The notes beneath the pieces are model-generated. The model did not search any database, was not told where the DNA came from, and worked only from the letters and a program-made list of their open reading frames with translations. A program made the translations under genes and the position numbers. A stretch of 10,222 bases of DNA from Chloroflexota bacterium (GTDB lineage Bacteria > Chloroflexota > Anaerolineae > J036 > Brachytrichaceae), in contig JAKALH010000066.1 in NCBI GenBank assembly GCA_021813225.1, positions 1 to 10,222 of the forward strand, in the 5' to 3' direction. Positions 3,897 through 10,222 of this stretch are shown here, piece by piece (the stretch's first letter is position 1; each line of letters begins with the position of its first letter).

Positions 3897-6601
3897 CAAG
3901 CACCCAGCCACAACTCGTCCTTAGCCCACGTGGACGGCTCTACCTCGATGGCGCCGCAGGCGATGACTCGCTGCGAGATGCATTTGCCGAGGGCAGCGCT
4001 CAAGGCCTGATCGCGTTGGCGGCGTGTCGTGGTGCGGGCTCGGCGCTGACGGCCGAGCTGGCCTTTTGGCGCGAGTTCGCGGAGAGCTATCTGGCCGAAC
4101 TTGTGCGCACACCGCAGGACGATGGGGGCGGCGCGCTAACGCTCCCCGGCGTGCCGATGCCGCCCGCGCTGGGCGAGGAGTTCACGTTGCGCATCCCGGC
4201 CATGCGCGGGGCGGAATACGCCACGCCCGGGGTGTTCGGTGCCTTATGGGACGAACTGCACGCCTGCGCGCAGGCGGAGGTCCGGCGCACCGGGGTCTTA
4301 AGCGCGTGGTTGACCCGGATCAACCCGGCGCTGCACCTGCTCGGTAAAGTTACCTTCCACCTGGCTGAAAACAAGCGCGCGCCTGAGACGCCCTTTGCCT
4401 TCATGGCGACGTATACGCACCGGCTCTCGGCACAGGCGAAACCCGTGCACCTGCCGCTGGCGCGCGCGCTGCAGGAGTATGCCGGGGCCAGGAACAAAAC
4501 CGCGTTGCGGTCGCTGCTGGCGCCGGTGCAGACGGCTGCCGAGCGCAGCACGTGGGTGCGGGAACAGCTCGAAAGCCGTGCGGTATTTCAGCCGCAGGCA
4601 TGGACACCCGCCGAGGCCTACGCCTTTCTACGCGAAGTGCCCACGCTCGAAGGGTGCGGCATCATCACGCGCGTCCCCAACTGGTGGAAGAACGGACAGG
4701 GCACGCGCCCACGGGTGAGCGTGCGCGTGGGCGACAGAACCAGATCCGGGTTCGGCGTGGACAGCCTGTTGAGCTTCTCGGTCGGGTTGACGCTGGGCGG
4801 CGAGTCGTTGACCGAGGCGGAGTGGCGCGCACTGCTGAACTCGCAGGCCGGCCTTGTCTCACTGCGGGGGCAGTGGGTGGAGATCGACTCCGCCAGGCTG
4901 AGCAGCATGCTGGAGCACTGGAAGCGCGTGGAACGCGGAGAACTTGGCGAGGGCGTGTCGTTCCTGGAAGCCATGCACCTGCTCTCAGGTGTCCCGCTGG
5001 GGGATGCGGCGGAGGTAGGCGAGCAGGCGCCGGCCGCCGGCTGGAGCGAGGTTGTCGCCGGTGACTGGCTGCGCGAGACGCTCGAGTGTATCCGCTCGCC
5101 GAACGGAGCTGCCGCGTTCGACCCCAACGAGGGGCTTCGTGCAACGCTGCGCCCCTACCAGGCTGCCGGCGTGAAGTGGCTGTGGTTCCTGCAGAGCCTG
5201 GGGCTGGGGGCGTGCCTGGCCGACGACATGGGACTGGGCAAGACGATTCAGGTGATTGCCCTGCTCCTGCAACTCAAGCGCGAGGGGAAGCGCAAGGCGC
5301 CGCCGGCGCTGCTGGTCGTGCCGGCTTCGCTGCTGGCCAACTGGAAGAGCGAGCTGGAGCGCTTTGCGCCCGGCCTGCATGTGGCGCTGCTGCACCCCTC
5401 GGAGTCCGATCCCGACGACTGGCATGACGCCAAAAGCGCGGCCGGCTTCGTGTCGCGGTACGATGTGTTGATCACCACGTACGGGCAGGCCACGCGGTTG
5501 GAGTGGCTGCCCGCGCAGGCGTGGCGTTTGATCGTGCTGGACGAGGCGCAGGCCATCAAAAATCCCGGCACCCAGCAGGCGCGCGCGGTCAAGAAGCTCA
5601 AAGCGAGTGCGCGCATCGCGCTGAGCGGCACGCCGGTCGAGAACCGCCTGGGCGATTTGTGGTCGCTGTATGACTTTCTGAACCCCGGTATGTTGGGTAA
5701 CGCCGCGGAATTCGCGCGCTATGTGAAAGGGCTGCAGGAGTCTGACCCGCCCGACTTTGCACCGCTGCGCCAGTTGGTGCGCCCATACCTGTTGCGCCGC
5801 CTGAAGACCGACCCAAGCGTCATTGCCGACCTGCCGGACAAGACGGAGCAGATCGCGTGGTGTGCGCTGAGCAGGAAACAGGCGGCGCTGTACCAGCGCA
5901 GCGTGGACGAACTGGCGGAGAAGTTGAACGGCGTGGAGGAAGGCATCGAACGGCGCGGGCTGGTACTGGCGTTCTTAATGCGCTTCAAGCAGATTTGCAA
6001 CCATCCCAGTCATTGGATGTCCGACGGCGCGTTCGACCCCGCCGACAGCGGCAAGTTCGAGCGGCTGGCCGAGCTGTGCGATGAGATCGCCTCGCGCGGC
6101 GAGAAGGCGCTGGTCTTCACGCAGTTCCGCGAGATGACCGAGCCGTTGGCGGCCCACCTGCGCAGCGTGTTCGGCAAGCCCGGCTTGATCCTGCACGGCA
6201 GCACCCCCGTCAAAGAGCGCCAGAAACTCGTCGACGATTTCCAGCGCGACGACGGCCCGCCGTTCTTCGTCCTCTCGCTCAAAGCCGGCGGCACCGGGCT
6301 GACGCTCACCGCGGCGAGCCACGTCATCCATTTTGACCGCTGGTGGAACCCGGCGGTGGAGAACCAGGCCACCGACCGGGCCTTTCGCATCGGGCAAAAG
6401 CGCAACGTGCTGGTGCACAAGTTTGTGTGTCGTGGCACGATCGAGGAGAGGATTGACGCGCTGATCAATGATAAGAAGGCGCTGGCGGAATCGGTGCTAA
6501 GCGCGCAAGGCAGTGCCGAGACGCTCATGACCGAGATGACCAACGACGAACTGTTGCACTTTGTGTCGCTGGACCTGAAATCCGCCCTGCAAAGCCACTG
6601 A
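3893..6601 (+). CDS. SNF2-family DEAD/DEAH-box helicase/translocase
   Basis: 902 residues. An N-terminal region of about 400 residues is followed by a complete SNF2 ATPase. The part around 292-370 looks like the SNF2 helicase-associated domain of bacterial HelZ/YwqA-type proteins. Motif I is DDMGLGKT (444-451, Lys450), motif II is DEAQ (550-553), motif III is SGTP (578-581), the second RecA lobe begins at KALVFTQF (738), and motif VI is DRAFRIGQ (828-835). These predict ATP-driven translocation on double-stranded DNA rather than strand separation. Translation starts at an ATGA overlap with the preceding stop, so the genes are coupled. A 6-bp hairpin follows the stop and the SWIM gene starts 60 nt later. 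The SNF2-SWIM neighbourhood recurs in other bacteria. The substrate in the cell is unknown. Confidence 0.96.
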   Translation: MTSTQPQLVLSPRGRLYLDGAAGDDSLRDAFAEGSAQGLIALAACRGAGSALTAELAFWREFAESYLAELVRTPQDDGGGALTLPGVPMPPALGEEFTLRIPAMRGAEYATPGVFGALWDELHACAQAEVRRTGVLSAWLTRINPALHLLGKVTFHLAENKRAPETPFAFMATYTHRLSAQAKPVHLPLARALQEYAGARNKTALRSLLAPVQTAAERSTWVREQLESRAVFQPQAWTPAEAYAFLREVPTLEGCGIITRVPNWWKNGQGTRPRVSVRVGDRTRSGFGVDSLLSFSVGLTLGGESLTEAEWRALLNSQAGLVSLRGQWVEIDSARLSSMLEHWKRVERGELGEGVSFLEAMHLLSGVPLGDAAEVGEQAPAAGWSEVVAGDWLRETLECIRSPNGAAAFDPNEGLRATLRPYQAAGVKWLWFLQSLGLGACLADDMGLGKTIQVIALLLQLKREGKRKAPPALLVVPASLLANWKSELERFAPGLHVALLHPSESDPDDWHDAKSAAGFVSRYDVLITTYGQATRLEWLPAQAWRLIVLDEAQAIKNPGTQQARAVKKLKASARIALSGTPVENRLGDLWSLYDFLNPGMLGNAAEFARYVKGLQESDPPDFAPLRQLVRPYLLRRLKTDPSVIADLPDKTEQIAWCALSRKQAALYQRSVDELAEKLNGVEEGIERRGLVLAFLMRFKQICNHPSHWMSDGAFDPADSGKFERLAELCDEIASRGEKALVFTQFREMTEPLAAHLRSVFGKPGLILHGSTPVKERQKLVDDFQRDDGPPFFVLSLKAGGTGLTLTAASHVIHFDRWWNPAVENQATDRAFRIGQKRNVLVHKFVCRGTIEERIDALINDKKALAESVLSAQGSAETLMTEMTNDELLHFVSLDLKSALQSH

Positions 6602-6618
6602 CATGGCAACAAGCCATG
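6602..6618 (+). other. Intercistronic hairpin after the SNF2 gene
   Basis: CATGGC, loop AACAA, GCCATG: a 6-bp perfect stem directly after the stop codon (6599-6601). No T-run follows and the downstream gene has its own ribosome site. It may protect the upstream mRNA end or tune expression of the distal genes. Confidence 0.4.
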
Positions 6619-6661
6619 AGGCGATGAAGTGACATCCACACGCATTTAGGGAGAATTCACA

Positions 6662-7528
6662 ATGTCCTGGTACTCCTTTCGACCTTACGTCTCCGTTGCC
6701 GAGCGTCGCCGCAAAGCCGAGCAGGCGGCCAAGAGGCTGGCTGCACAGGGGAGGAAGCTCCAACCCGTGCAGCCCAAAGGCCGCACGATCGCCGCCACGT
6801 TCTGGGGCAAGGCCTGGTGCGACAACCTTGAGGCCTACAGTGACTTTGCGAATCGTCTGCCGCGCGGGCGCAGCTACCTGAACAGCGGCTCGGTGCTGGA
6901 TCTCCAGATCCACCCCGGCAAAATCATGGCGCTGGTGCAAGGCTCCGCGCTGTATAAGGTTACGGTCAAGATCGACTCGTTGAGCCAGGCGCGTTGGGAG
7001 CAATTCAAGAAATCCTCGGGCGGCTCAATAACGAATCTGCTGGACTTGTTGCAGGGCAAACTGTCCAAAACCATTCTGGCGGACATCACAACCAGGGGCA
7101 CGGGACTCTTTCCGTCACCCAAAGAGATTCACATGGATTGTTCGTGCCCGGATTGGGCAGACGTGTGTAAGCACGTGGCGGCCGTGATGTACGGCGTCGG
7201 CACGCGATTGGACAGCAACCCCGAGCTGTTCTTCATGCTGCGCGACGTGGACATGCAAGAGTTGATCAGCGAAGCCGGCAAGGTCGCCGCGTCGCCGCTG
7301 GAGGGCAGGCGCCGGAAGACGGCGTTGGCAGATGCCGATCTGAGCGAGTTATTCGGCGTGGACATCGAAGAGAAAGCACCCACGCCGAAGGCGAGGCGCG
7401 GCGTGACCAAGACCAAACCTGGGATGAAGCCCAAGCCCGCCACAAAGCACAATGCGACGACCAGGATTGACAAAGACGCGCCCACACCCGCCTCGCGCAA
7501 AAAACCTAAGACGGCTAACCGTACCTGA
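6662..7528 (+). CDS. SWIM zinc-finger protein partner of SNF2 helicase
   Basis: 288 residues. The N-terminus (MSWYSFRPYVSVAERR) and the FWGKAWCDNLEAYSDFANRLPRGRSYL region (48-73) are typical of bacterial SWIM proteins encoded next to SNF2 helicases (the YwqB type in Bacillus). The zinc motif is complete: C160-x-C162, then C169-x-H171. A conserved-looking ADLSELFGVDIE stretch (225-236) is followed by a Lys/Pro/Thr-rich tail (about 239-288) that should be disordered and positively charged, suiting nucleic-acid contact. The ribosome site AGGGAG lies before ATTCACAATG. SWIM domains are linked to DNA or protein binding, and eukaryotic examples act with recombinases. A role as specificity or recruitment factor for the helicase is inference. 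Confidence 0.93.
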   Translation: MSWYSFRPYVSVAERRRKAEQAAKRLAAQGRKLQPVQPKGRTIAATFWGKAWCDNLEAYSDFANRLPRGRSYLNSGSVLDLQIHPGKIMALVQGSALYKVTVKIDSLSQARWEQFKKSSGGSITNLLDLLQGKLSKTILADITTRGTGLFPSPKEIHMDCSCPDWADVCKHVAAVMYGVGTRLDSNPELFFMLRDVDMQELISEAGKVAASPLEGRRRKTALADADLSELFGVDIEEKAPTPKARRGVTKTKPGMKPKPATKHNATTRIDKDAPTPASRKKPKTANRT

Positions 7529-7537
7529 GGATTCACA

Positions 7538-7750
7538 ATGCAAGTCAAGCGAGAAGGTCCCACGTTGAAACAGGCTACTGTCCAGGTGCTGGCCGATTTG
7601 ATCACGCCCACATCGGTCGATGAGATCGCGCGCCGCGTGCTGGAACGCTACCCTGGGACTGGCAAAAATCCGGCCAAGCGCGTGCGCGATCTGTTGCACG
7701 CCCACGAAATGGTCGGCGTTGGAAGGGCCAGAGGTGTATGCCGGGTATGA
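7538..7750 (+). CDS. Small winged-helix-like protein, possibly truncated
   Basis: 70 residues, starting 9 nt after the SWIM stop with a good ribosome site (TGAGG, then ATTCACAATG). Residues 9-56 (LKQATVQVLADL through LLHAHEMV) have the spacing of a winged-helix of the HARE-HTH/HB1 kind: a first helix, a PTSVDEIARRVLERYP helix-turn-helix-like stretch, then the KNPAKRVRDLL helix. I recall longer proteins that begin with a similar domain. Here the chain ends with VGRARGVCRV, which looks unlike a domain end. The +1 frame stays open from 7720 to a TAA at 7767-7769 and gives EGPEVYAGYETLVASR, so a frameshift is possible. It may instead be a complete small regulator of the operon. Confidence 0.55.
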   Translation: MQVKREGPTLKQATVQVLADLITPTSVDEIARRVLERYPGTGKNPAKRVRDLLHAHEMVGVGRARGVCRV

Positions 7751-7855
7751 GACTTTAGTCGCATCGAGATAATAATCAAAGTCCCGTCACTCCACACGCT
7801 GCGTCGCCATGTGGCGGCACCGGGCGATGCCTGCGCTGCGCGGTCGGAGATAACC

Positions 7856-9412
7856 TCAGTGGCTGCGCTGCATCGCGGACTCGATCAGCTTCTGCTTCAG
7901 GTCCCACAGGTTCTGCGTCAGCGACACATGGTAGATGTGCGGATTGACCAGGCGCTTCACGCCGGCGTCCAGGCGCTCCACATCCGCCTTGCGGCGCGCG
8001 CGCATCTCGTCGATTGGCGCCGGCTCGCTGGCGCGGCCTTCCCGGAACACCTCCACCAGCAGCGGCTCGATCTCGCACAGGTCGGCCCTCTCCAGCGCGC
8101 GGTACCTGGCGTGGTCGGTGGGATGCCGCAGCGTGATACGCGCCGCCTCGCGCGGGTCCTCGTCGTCCAGGCTGATCAGGTCGGCGGTTGCCTTACAGCG
8201 CCGGTCGTACAGTCGCCACAGCCGCTTGTTGCCGGGGTTGGGCGTCTTCTCCGCCGACTCGGATATCTTGATGGCGGGCACCCACTTCCCGCCGTCCTGC
8301 ACCGCCACCAGCTTGTACACGCCGCCCAGCGCCGGTTCGCCCCACGAGGTAATCAGGCGTGTGCCCACGCCGTAGACCAGCCGGTTGATCAGGTGGTCGG
8401 CGTCCACTCCGTAGCGCGCGGCCTCCTCGCTGATCTGTGTGATGATCTGCCAGATGACCAGCTCGTCCAGGTCGTTCGACAGGACGATGGACGCATCGGG
8501 GAAGCCGGCGTCGTTCAGCATGCGGGCCGCCTGGATGCTCAGGTAGGCCAGGTCGCCGGAGTCCATGCGGATGCCGGACGGCTGGTGCCCCTTGCGGCGC
8601 AGTTCCTCGAATACCGTGATCGCATTCGGGATGCCGCTGTGCAGGGTGTCGATGGTGTCGACCAGCAGCAGGCAGTCGTCGGGGTAGACATCGGCGAAGG
8701 CGCGGAAGGCCGCCAGTTCGCTCATGCCCAGCGACATGAACACCTGCACCATGCTGTGCGCGTGCGTGCCCTTGGGCGGGAAACCCAGCACGTGCGAGAT
8801 GCCCACGTTGGACGTGAAATCCACGCCGCCGATCAGCGCGGCGCGCGCGCCGGCGTTGGCGCCTTTCTCCTGCCCGCGCCGCAGGCCGAACTCCATCACC
8901 ACGCGGCCGCGCGCGCTGTCCTTGATGCGCGCCGCCTTGGTCGCCACCAGGGTCTGGTAATTCAGATGGCTGAGCAGCGAGGTCTCCAGGATCTGCGCCA
9001 CGGCCAGCGGACCTTCCACCACCGTCAACGGTGTGTTGGGATGCACCACGCGCCCCTCGGGCACGGCGCGGATGGTGAGTGAATCGAAAAAGCCGGGCGA
9101 GTTGCCGGCCAGCCAGGCCAGGAAATCATCGCCGAACACCGGCTGCCCGGCGCGGTTGCGCGTGCTGCGCAGGCAGTCAATGTCCTCCGGGCGGAAGGCC
9201 GCGCCGTGCATCCAGTCCAGCAGCCAGCCCATGCCGGCGTTCACGCAGAAGCCCGCCTGGTGACCGTCATAGGCGGGATAGGTGCGGAAGAAGTGGTCGA
9301 ACTGCGCCGGGCGCACGTGCAGGCCCGCGCGGAAGTACAGTTGAGCCATGGTCAACTGGTACTCGTCTGTATACAGGATGCCTTCGGCGGTGCGCCGGTC
9401 TGTCTCGTTCAT
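7856..9412 (-). CDS. pncB: Nicotinate phosphoribosyltransferase
   Basis: 518 residues from the ATG at 9410-9412. The enzyme makes nicotinate mononucleotide from nicotinate and PRPP with ATP hydrolysis, the entry step of the Preiss-Handler route to NAD in the cytoplasm. Family marks, numbered from this start, are the N-terminal YTDEYQLTMAQLYF (14-27), EFGLRRGQ (174-181), TSN (200-202), GTHAHS (215-220) with the histidine region used for phosphoryl transfer, DTIDT (252-256) and the PRPP-binding GIRMDSGDL (280-288). The frame extends 21 codons further upstream, but those residues look unlike the family, and a possible -10 (TACAAT, minus strand 9452-9447) lies inside that extension. No strong ribosome site precedes the chosen ATG, so the start is less certain than the function. 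The gene converges on the SNF2 operon. Confidence 0.95.
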   Translation of the reverse strand: MNETDRRTAEGILYTDEYQLTMAQLYFRAGLHVRPAQFDHFFRTYPAYDGHQAGFCVNAGMGWLLDWMHGAAFRPEDIDCLRSTRNRAGQPVFGDDFLAWLAGNSPGFFDSLTIRAVPEGRVVHPNTPLTVVEGPLAVAQILETSLLSHLNYQTLVATKAARIKDSARGRVVMEFGLRRGQEKGANAGARAALIGGVDFTSNVGISHVLGFPPKGTHAHSMVQVFMSLGMSELAAFRAFADVYPDDCLLLVDTIDTLHSGIPNAITVFEELRRKGHQPSGIRMDSGDLAYLSIQAARMLNDAGFPDASIVLSNDLDELVIWQIITQISEEAARYGVDADHLINRLVYGVGTRLITSWGEPALGGVYKLVAVQDGGKWVPAIKISESAEKTPNPGNKRLWRLYDRRCKATADLISLDDEDPREAARITLRHPTDHARYRALERADLCEIEPLLVEVFREGRASEPAPIDEMRARRKADVERLDAGVKRLVNPHIYHVSLTQNLWDLKQKLIESAMQRSH

Positions 9413-9466
9413 AGCCAGTGCCCGATTGGGATTTACTGCACCGGTTATTGTAGACGCACCTGCCCG

Positions 9467-9499
9467 AGGCCACACGGGTCTGCGCGATCCGTGTGGCCT
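9467..9499 (-). terminator. Strong hairpin between ybaK-like gene and pncB
   Basis: AGGCCACACGG at 9467-9477 and its exact complement at 9489-9499 form an 11-bp stem with an 11-nt loop, 28 nt after the deacylase stop on the minus strand. No T-run follows, so it is a terminator only if this organism uses tail-less hairpins. It separates the two genes and precedes a possible pncB promoter. Confidence 0.5.
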
Positions 9500-9527
9500 G
9501 CAGGCGCCTCGACGCGCCGGCCGGACC

Positions 9528-10031
9528 TTACATGGCCTTCTCGGCAGGTTCGGCCGGTTCCATCGAGATGGCGAAGCGGGTGATCTTCGGTTTGACGATG
9601 CGGATGTAATCGTCGGTGGGTATGGTCATCGTTTCGCGGTGCGAGCCAGCCTGGAAGGTGATGTGCGACATCTCGGCCAGTGCGCGATCCAGGCAGACCG
9701 GCACCCCATACAGGTTGCCGAACGGCGGCATGGCGCCGACTTCGCAATCCGGGAACAGCGTGCTGAGCTGTTCCTCGTGGGCGCGCTCCACATGCTCCAC
9801 GCCCAGGAACAGCCGCACCCGCTCATATTCCACATGGTCGGGGGCGGCCAGCACCAGCATCAGCGGATTGCCGTCGGCGCTGGCGATGAAGACCTTTGCG
9901 ACATAACGGCCTTTCTCGCCGATTTCAGCGGCCACCTCCTGCATGGTGAAGACCTCGCGGTGGTGACCCGTCTGACAGGCCACGCCATGATCGTGCAGGT
10001 ACTGCTTCAGCCGGTCCAGACATTTCTCCAT
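9528..10031 (-). CDS. YbaK/ProX-type aminoacyl-tRNA deacylase
   Basis: 167 residues of the YbaK/EbsC/ProX editing-domain family, which hydrolyses mischarged tRNAs such as Ala- or Cys-tRNA(Pro) in the cytoplasm. Visible marks are the AKVFIASADG segment (45-54) with conserved Lys46, the pocket loop GAMPPFG (99-105), GVPVCLD (109-115) and the late AGSHRETMTI stretch (128-137). The acidic-to-basic tail ends in EPAEKAM. The frame runs open up to 10169, but the ATG at 10029-10031 is preferred because GGAGGG stands 4 nt before it and the family's N-terminal helix begins there. Which tRNA it edits cannot be assigned from the sequence. pncB is 115 nt downstream. Confidence 0.9.
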   Translation of the reverse strand: MEKCLDRLKQYLHDHGVACQTGHHREVFTMQEVAAEIGEKGRYVAKVFIASADGNPLMLVLAAPDHVEYERVRLFLGVEHVERAHEEQLSTLFPDCEVGAMPPFGNLYGVPVCLDRALAEMSHITFQAGSHRETMTIPTDDYIRIVKPKITRFAISMEPAEPAEKAM

Positions 10032-10060
10032 GGTGCCCTCCAACGGACGTATCGCCCGTG

Positions 10061-10088
10061 AAAAAACACGAAGCCGGCCGCTCCCGGC
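10061..10088 (-). promoter_or_regulatory. Attenuator-like hairpin and T-run in the deacylase leader
   Basis: On the minus strand GCCGG, loop GAGCGG, CCGGC is followed six bases later by TTTTTT (10066-10061), about 30 nt before the start codon. The gap between stem and T-run is too long for a standard terminator, so this is a weak candidate. Confidence 0.2.
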
Positions 10089-10110
10089 GCTGCCGGAAAT
10101 GACGGTCGGC

Positions 10111-10125
10111 TTACACTCCTGCCAA
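10111..10125 (-). other. Possible minimal upstream ORF with copied ribosome site
   Basis: GGAGGGCACA then TTG GCA GGA GTG TAA would encode a four-residue peptide. The 9-mer GGAGGGCAC (10127-10135) repeats the one in front of the real start (10033-10041), with the same 4-nt spacing. It lies just upstream of the hairpin and T-run. It could equally be a chance or duplicated ribosome site. Confidence 0.2.
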
Positions 10126-10222
10126 TGTGCCCTCCTGCTGTCGACAAAACGATGGACAAGCGGATTCACTCACTGACATTGAGTCAGACTTGATTTATTT
10201 ATAGCACACATTCACAAGCTGG

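Noticed and set aside
3264..3911. Minus-strand open frame of 215 codons opposite the 225-residue protein
   Set aside because: Low-complexity Gly/Ala/Glu/Arg translation without family features; the plus strand has the WRITDM and DExDP signatures and the ATGA overlap.
7751..7783. GACTTT/AAAGTC inverted repeat between the convergent operons as a terminator
   Set aside because: Only 6 A/T-rich base pairs around a 21-nt loop and no T-run on either strand.
7811..9082. Plus-strand open frame of 423 codons opposite pncB
   Set aside because: Composition typical of an antisense shadow (His/Gln/Arg/Val-rich); the minus strand carries every NAPRTase motif.
10173..10187. CTGAC-ATTGA-GTCAG inverted repeat near the right edge as an operator
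   Set aside because: Five-bp arms only, with no promoter that can be placed relative to it.
1..10222. CRISPR array, prophage or insertion sequence
   Set aside because: No regularly spaced repeats, transposase, integrase or phage structural genes were seen.

Overview
The window is GC-rich bacterial chromosome. The gene content (a free-standing B12-binding subunit of methylmalonyl-CoA mutase type, an HU variant with a very short DNA-binding arm, and an SNF2/SWIM operon) fits a Chloroflexota-like bacterium. That placement is inference from family resemblance, not from a marker gene.

Layout. Left (1-1249): a B12-binding protein lies downstream of rsmG (16S rRNA G527 methyltransferase), both on the minus strand. 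A plus-strand tRNA-Lys(UUU) follows at 1389-1461. Positions 1462-2048 hold no credible gene but carry a perfect 15-bp inverted repeat. Next, on the minus strand, come an HU-family gene and a MntA/HepT toxin-antitoxin pair, read HU, mntA, hepT. The HepT-like protein has Cys where the RX4HXY RNase motif has Arg. A divergent intergenic region (3003-3218) with a near-palindrome separates HU from a plus-strand operon. That operon is an uncharacterised two-domain protein, an SNF2 helicase starting on an ATGA overlap, a SWIM zinc-finger protein, and a 70-residue winged-helix-like ORF that may be truncated. Right (7856-10031): nicotinate phosphoribosyltransferase and a YbaK-type tRNA-editing deacylase, both on the minus strand.

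Functionally the two ends are housekeeping (rRNA modification, NAD synthesis, translation quality control, acyl-CoA carbon rearrangement). The middle, starting at a tRNA 3' end, looks accessory: a toxin-antitoxin pair, a DNA-architectural protein and a DNA-remodelling operon. No integrase, transposase or att repeat was seen, so an island is only a hypothesis.

The most interesting item is the translationally coupled operon at 3219-7750. It pairs an SNF2 ATPase with a SWIM protein and adds an unknown two-domain protein at the front. The cellular role of this set is not established. It could be repair, chromosome maintenance or defence.
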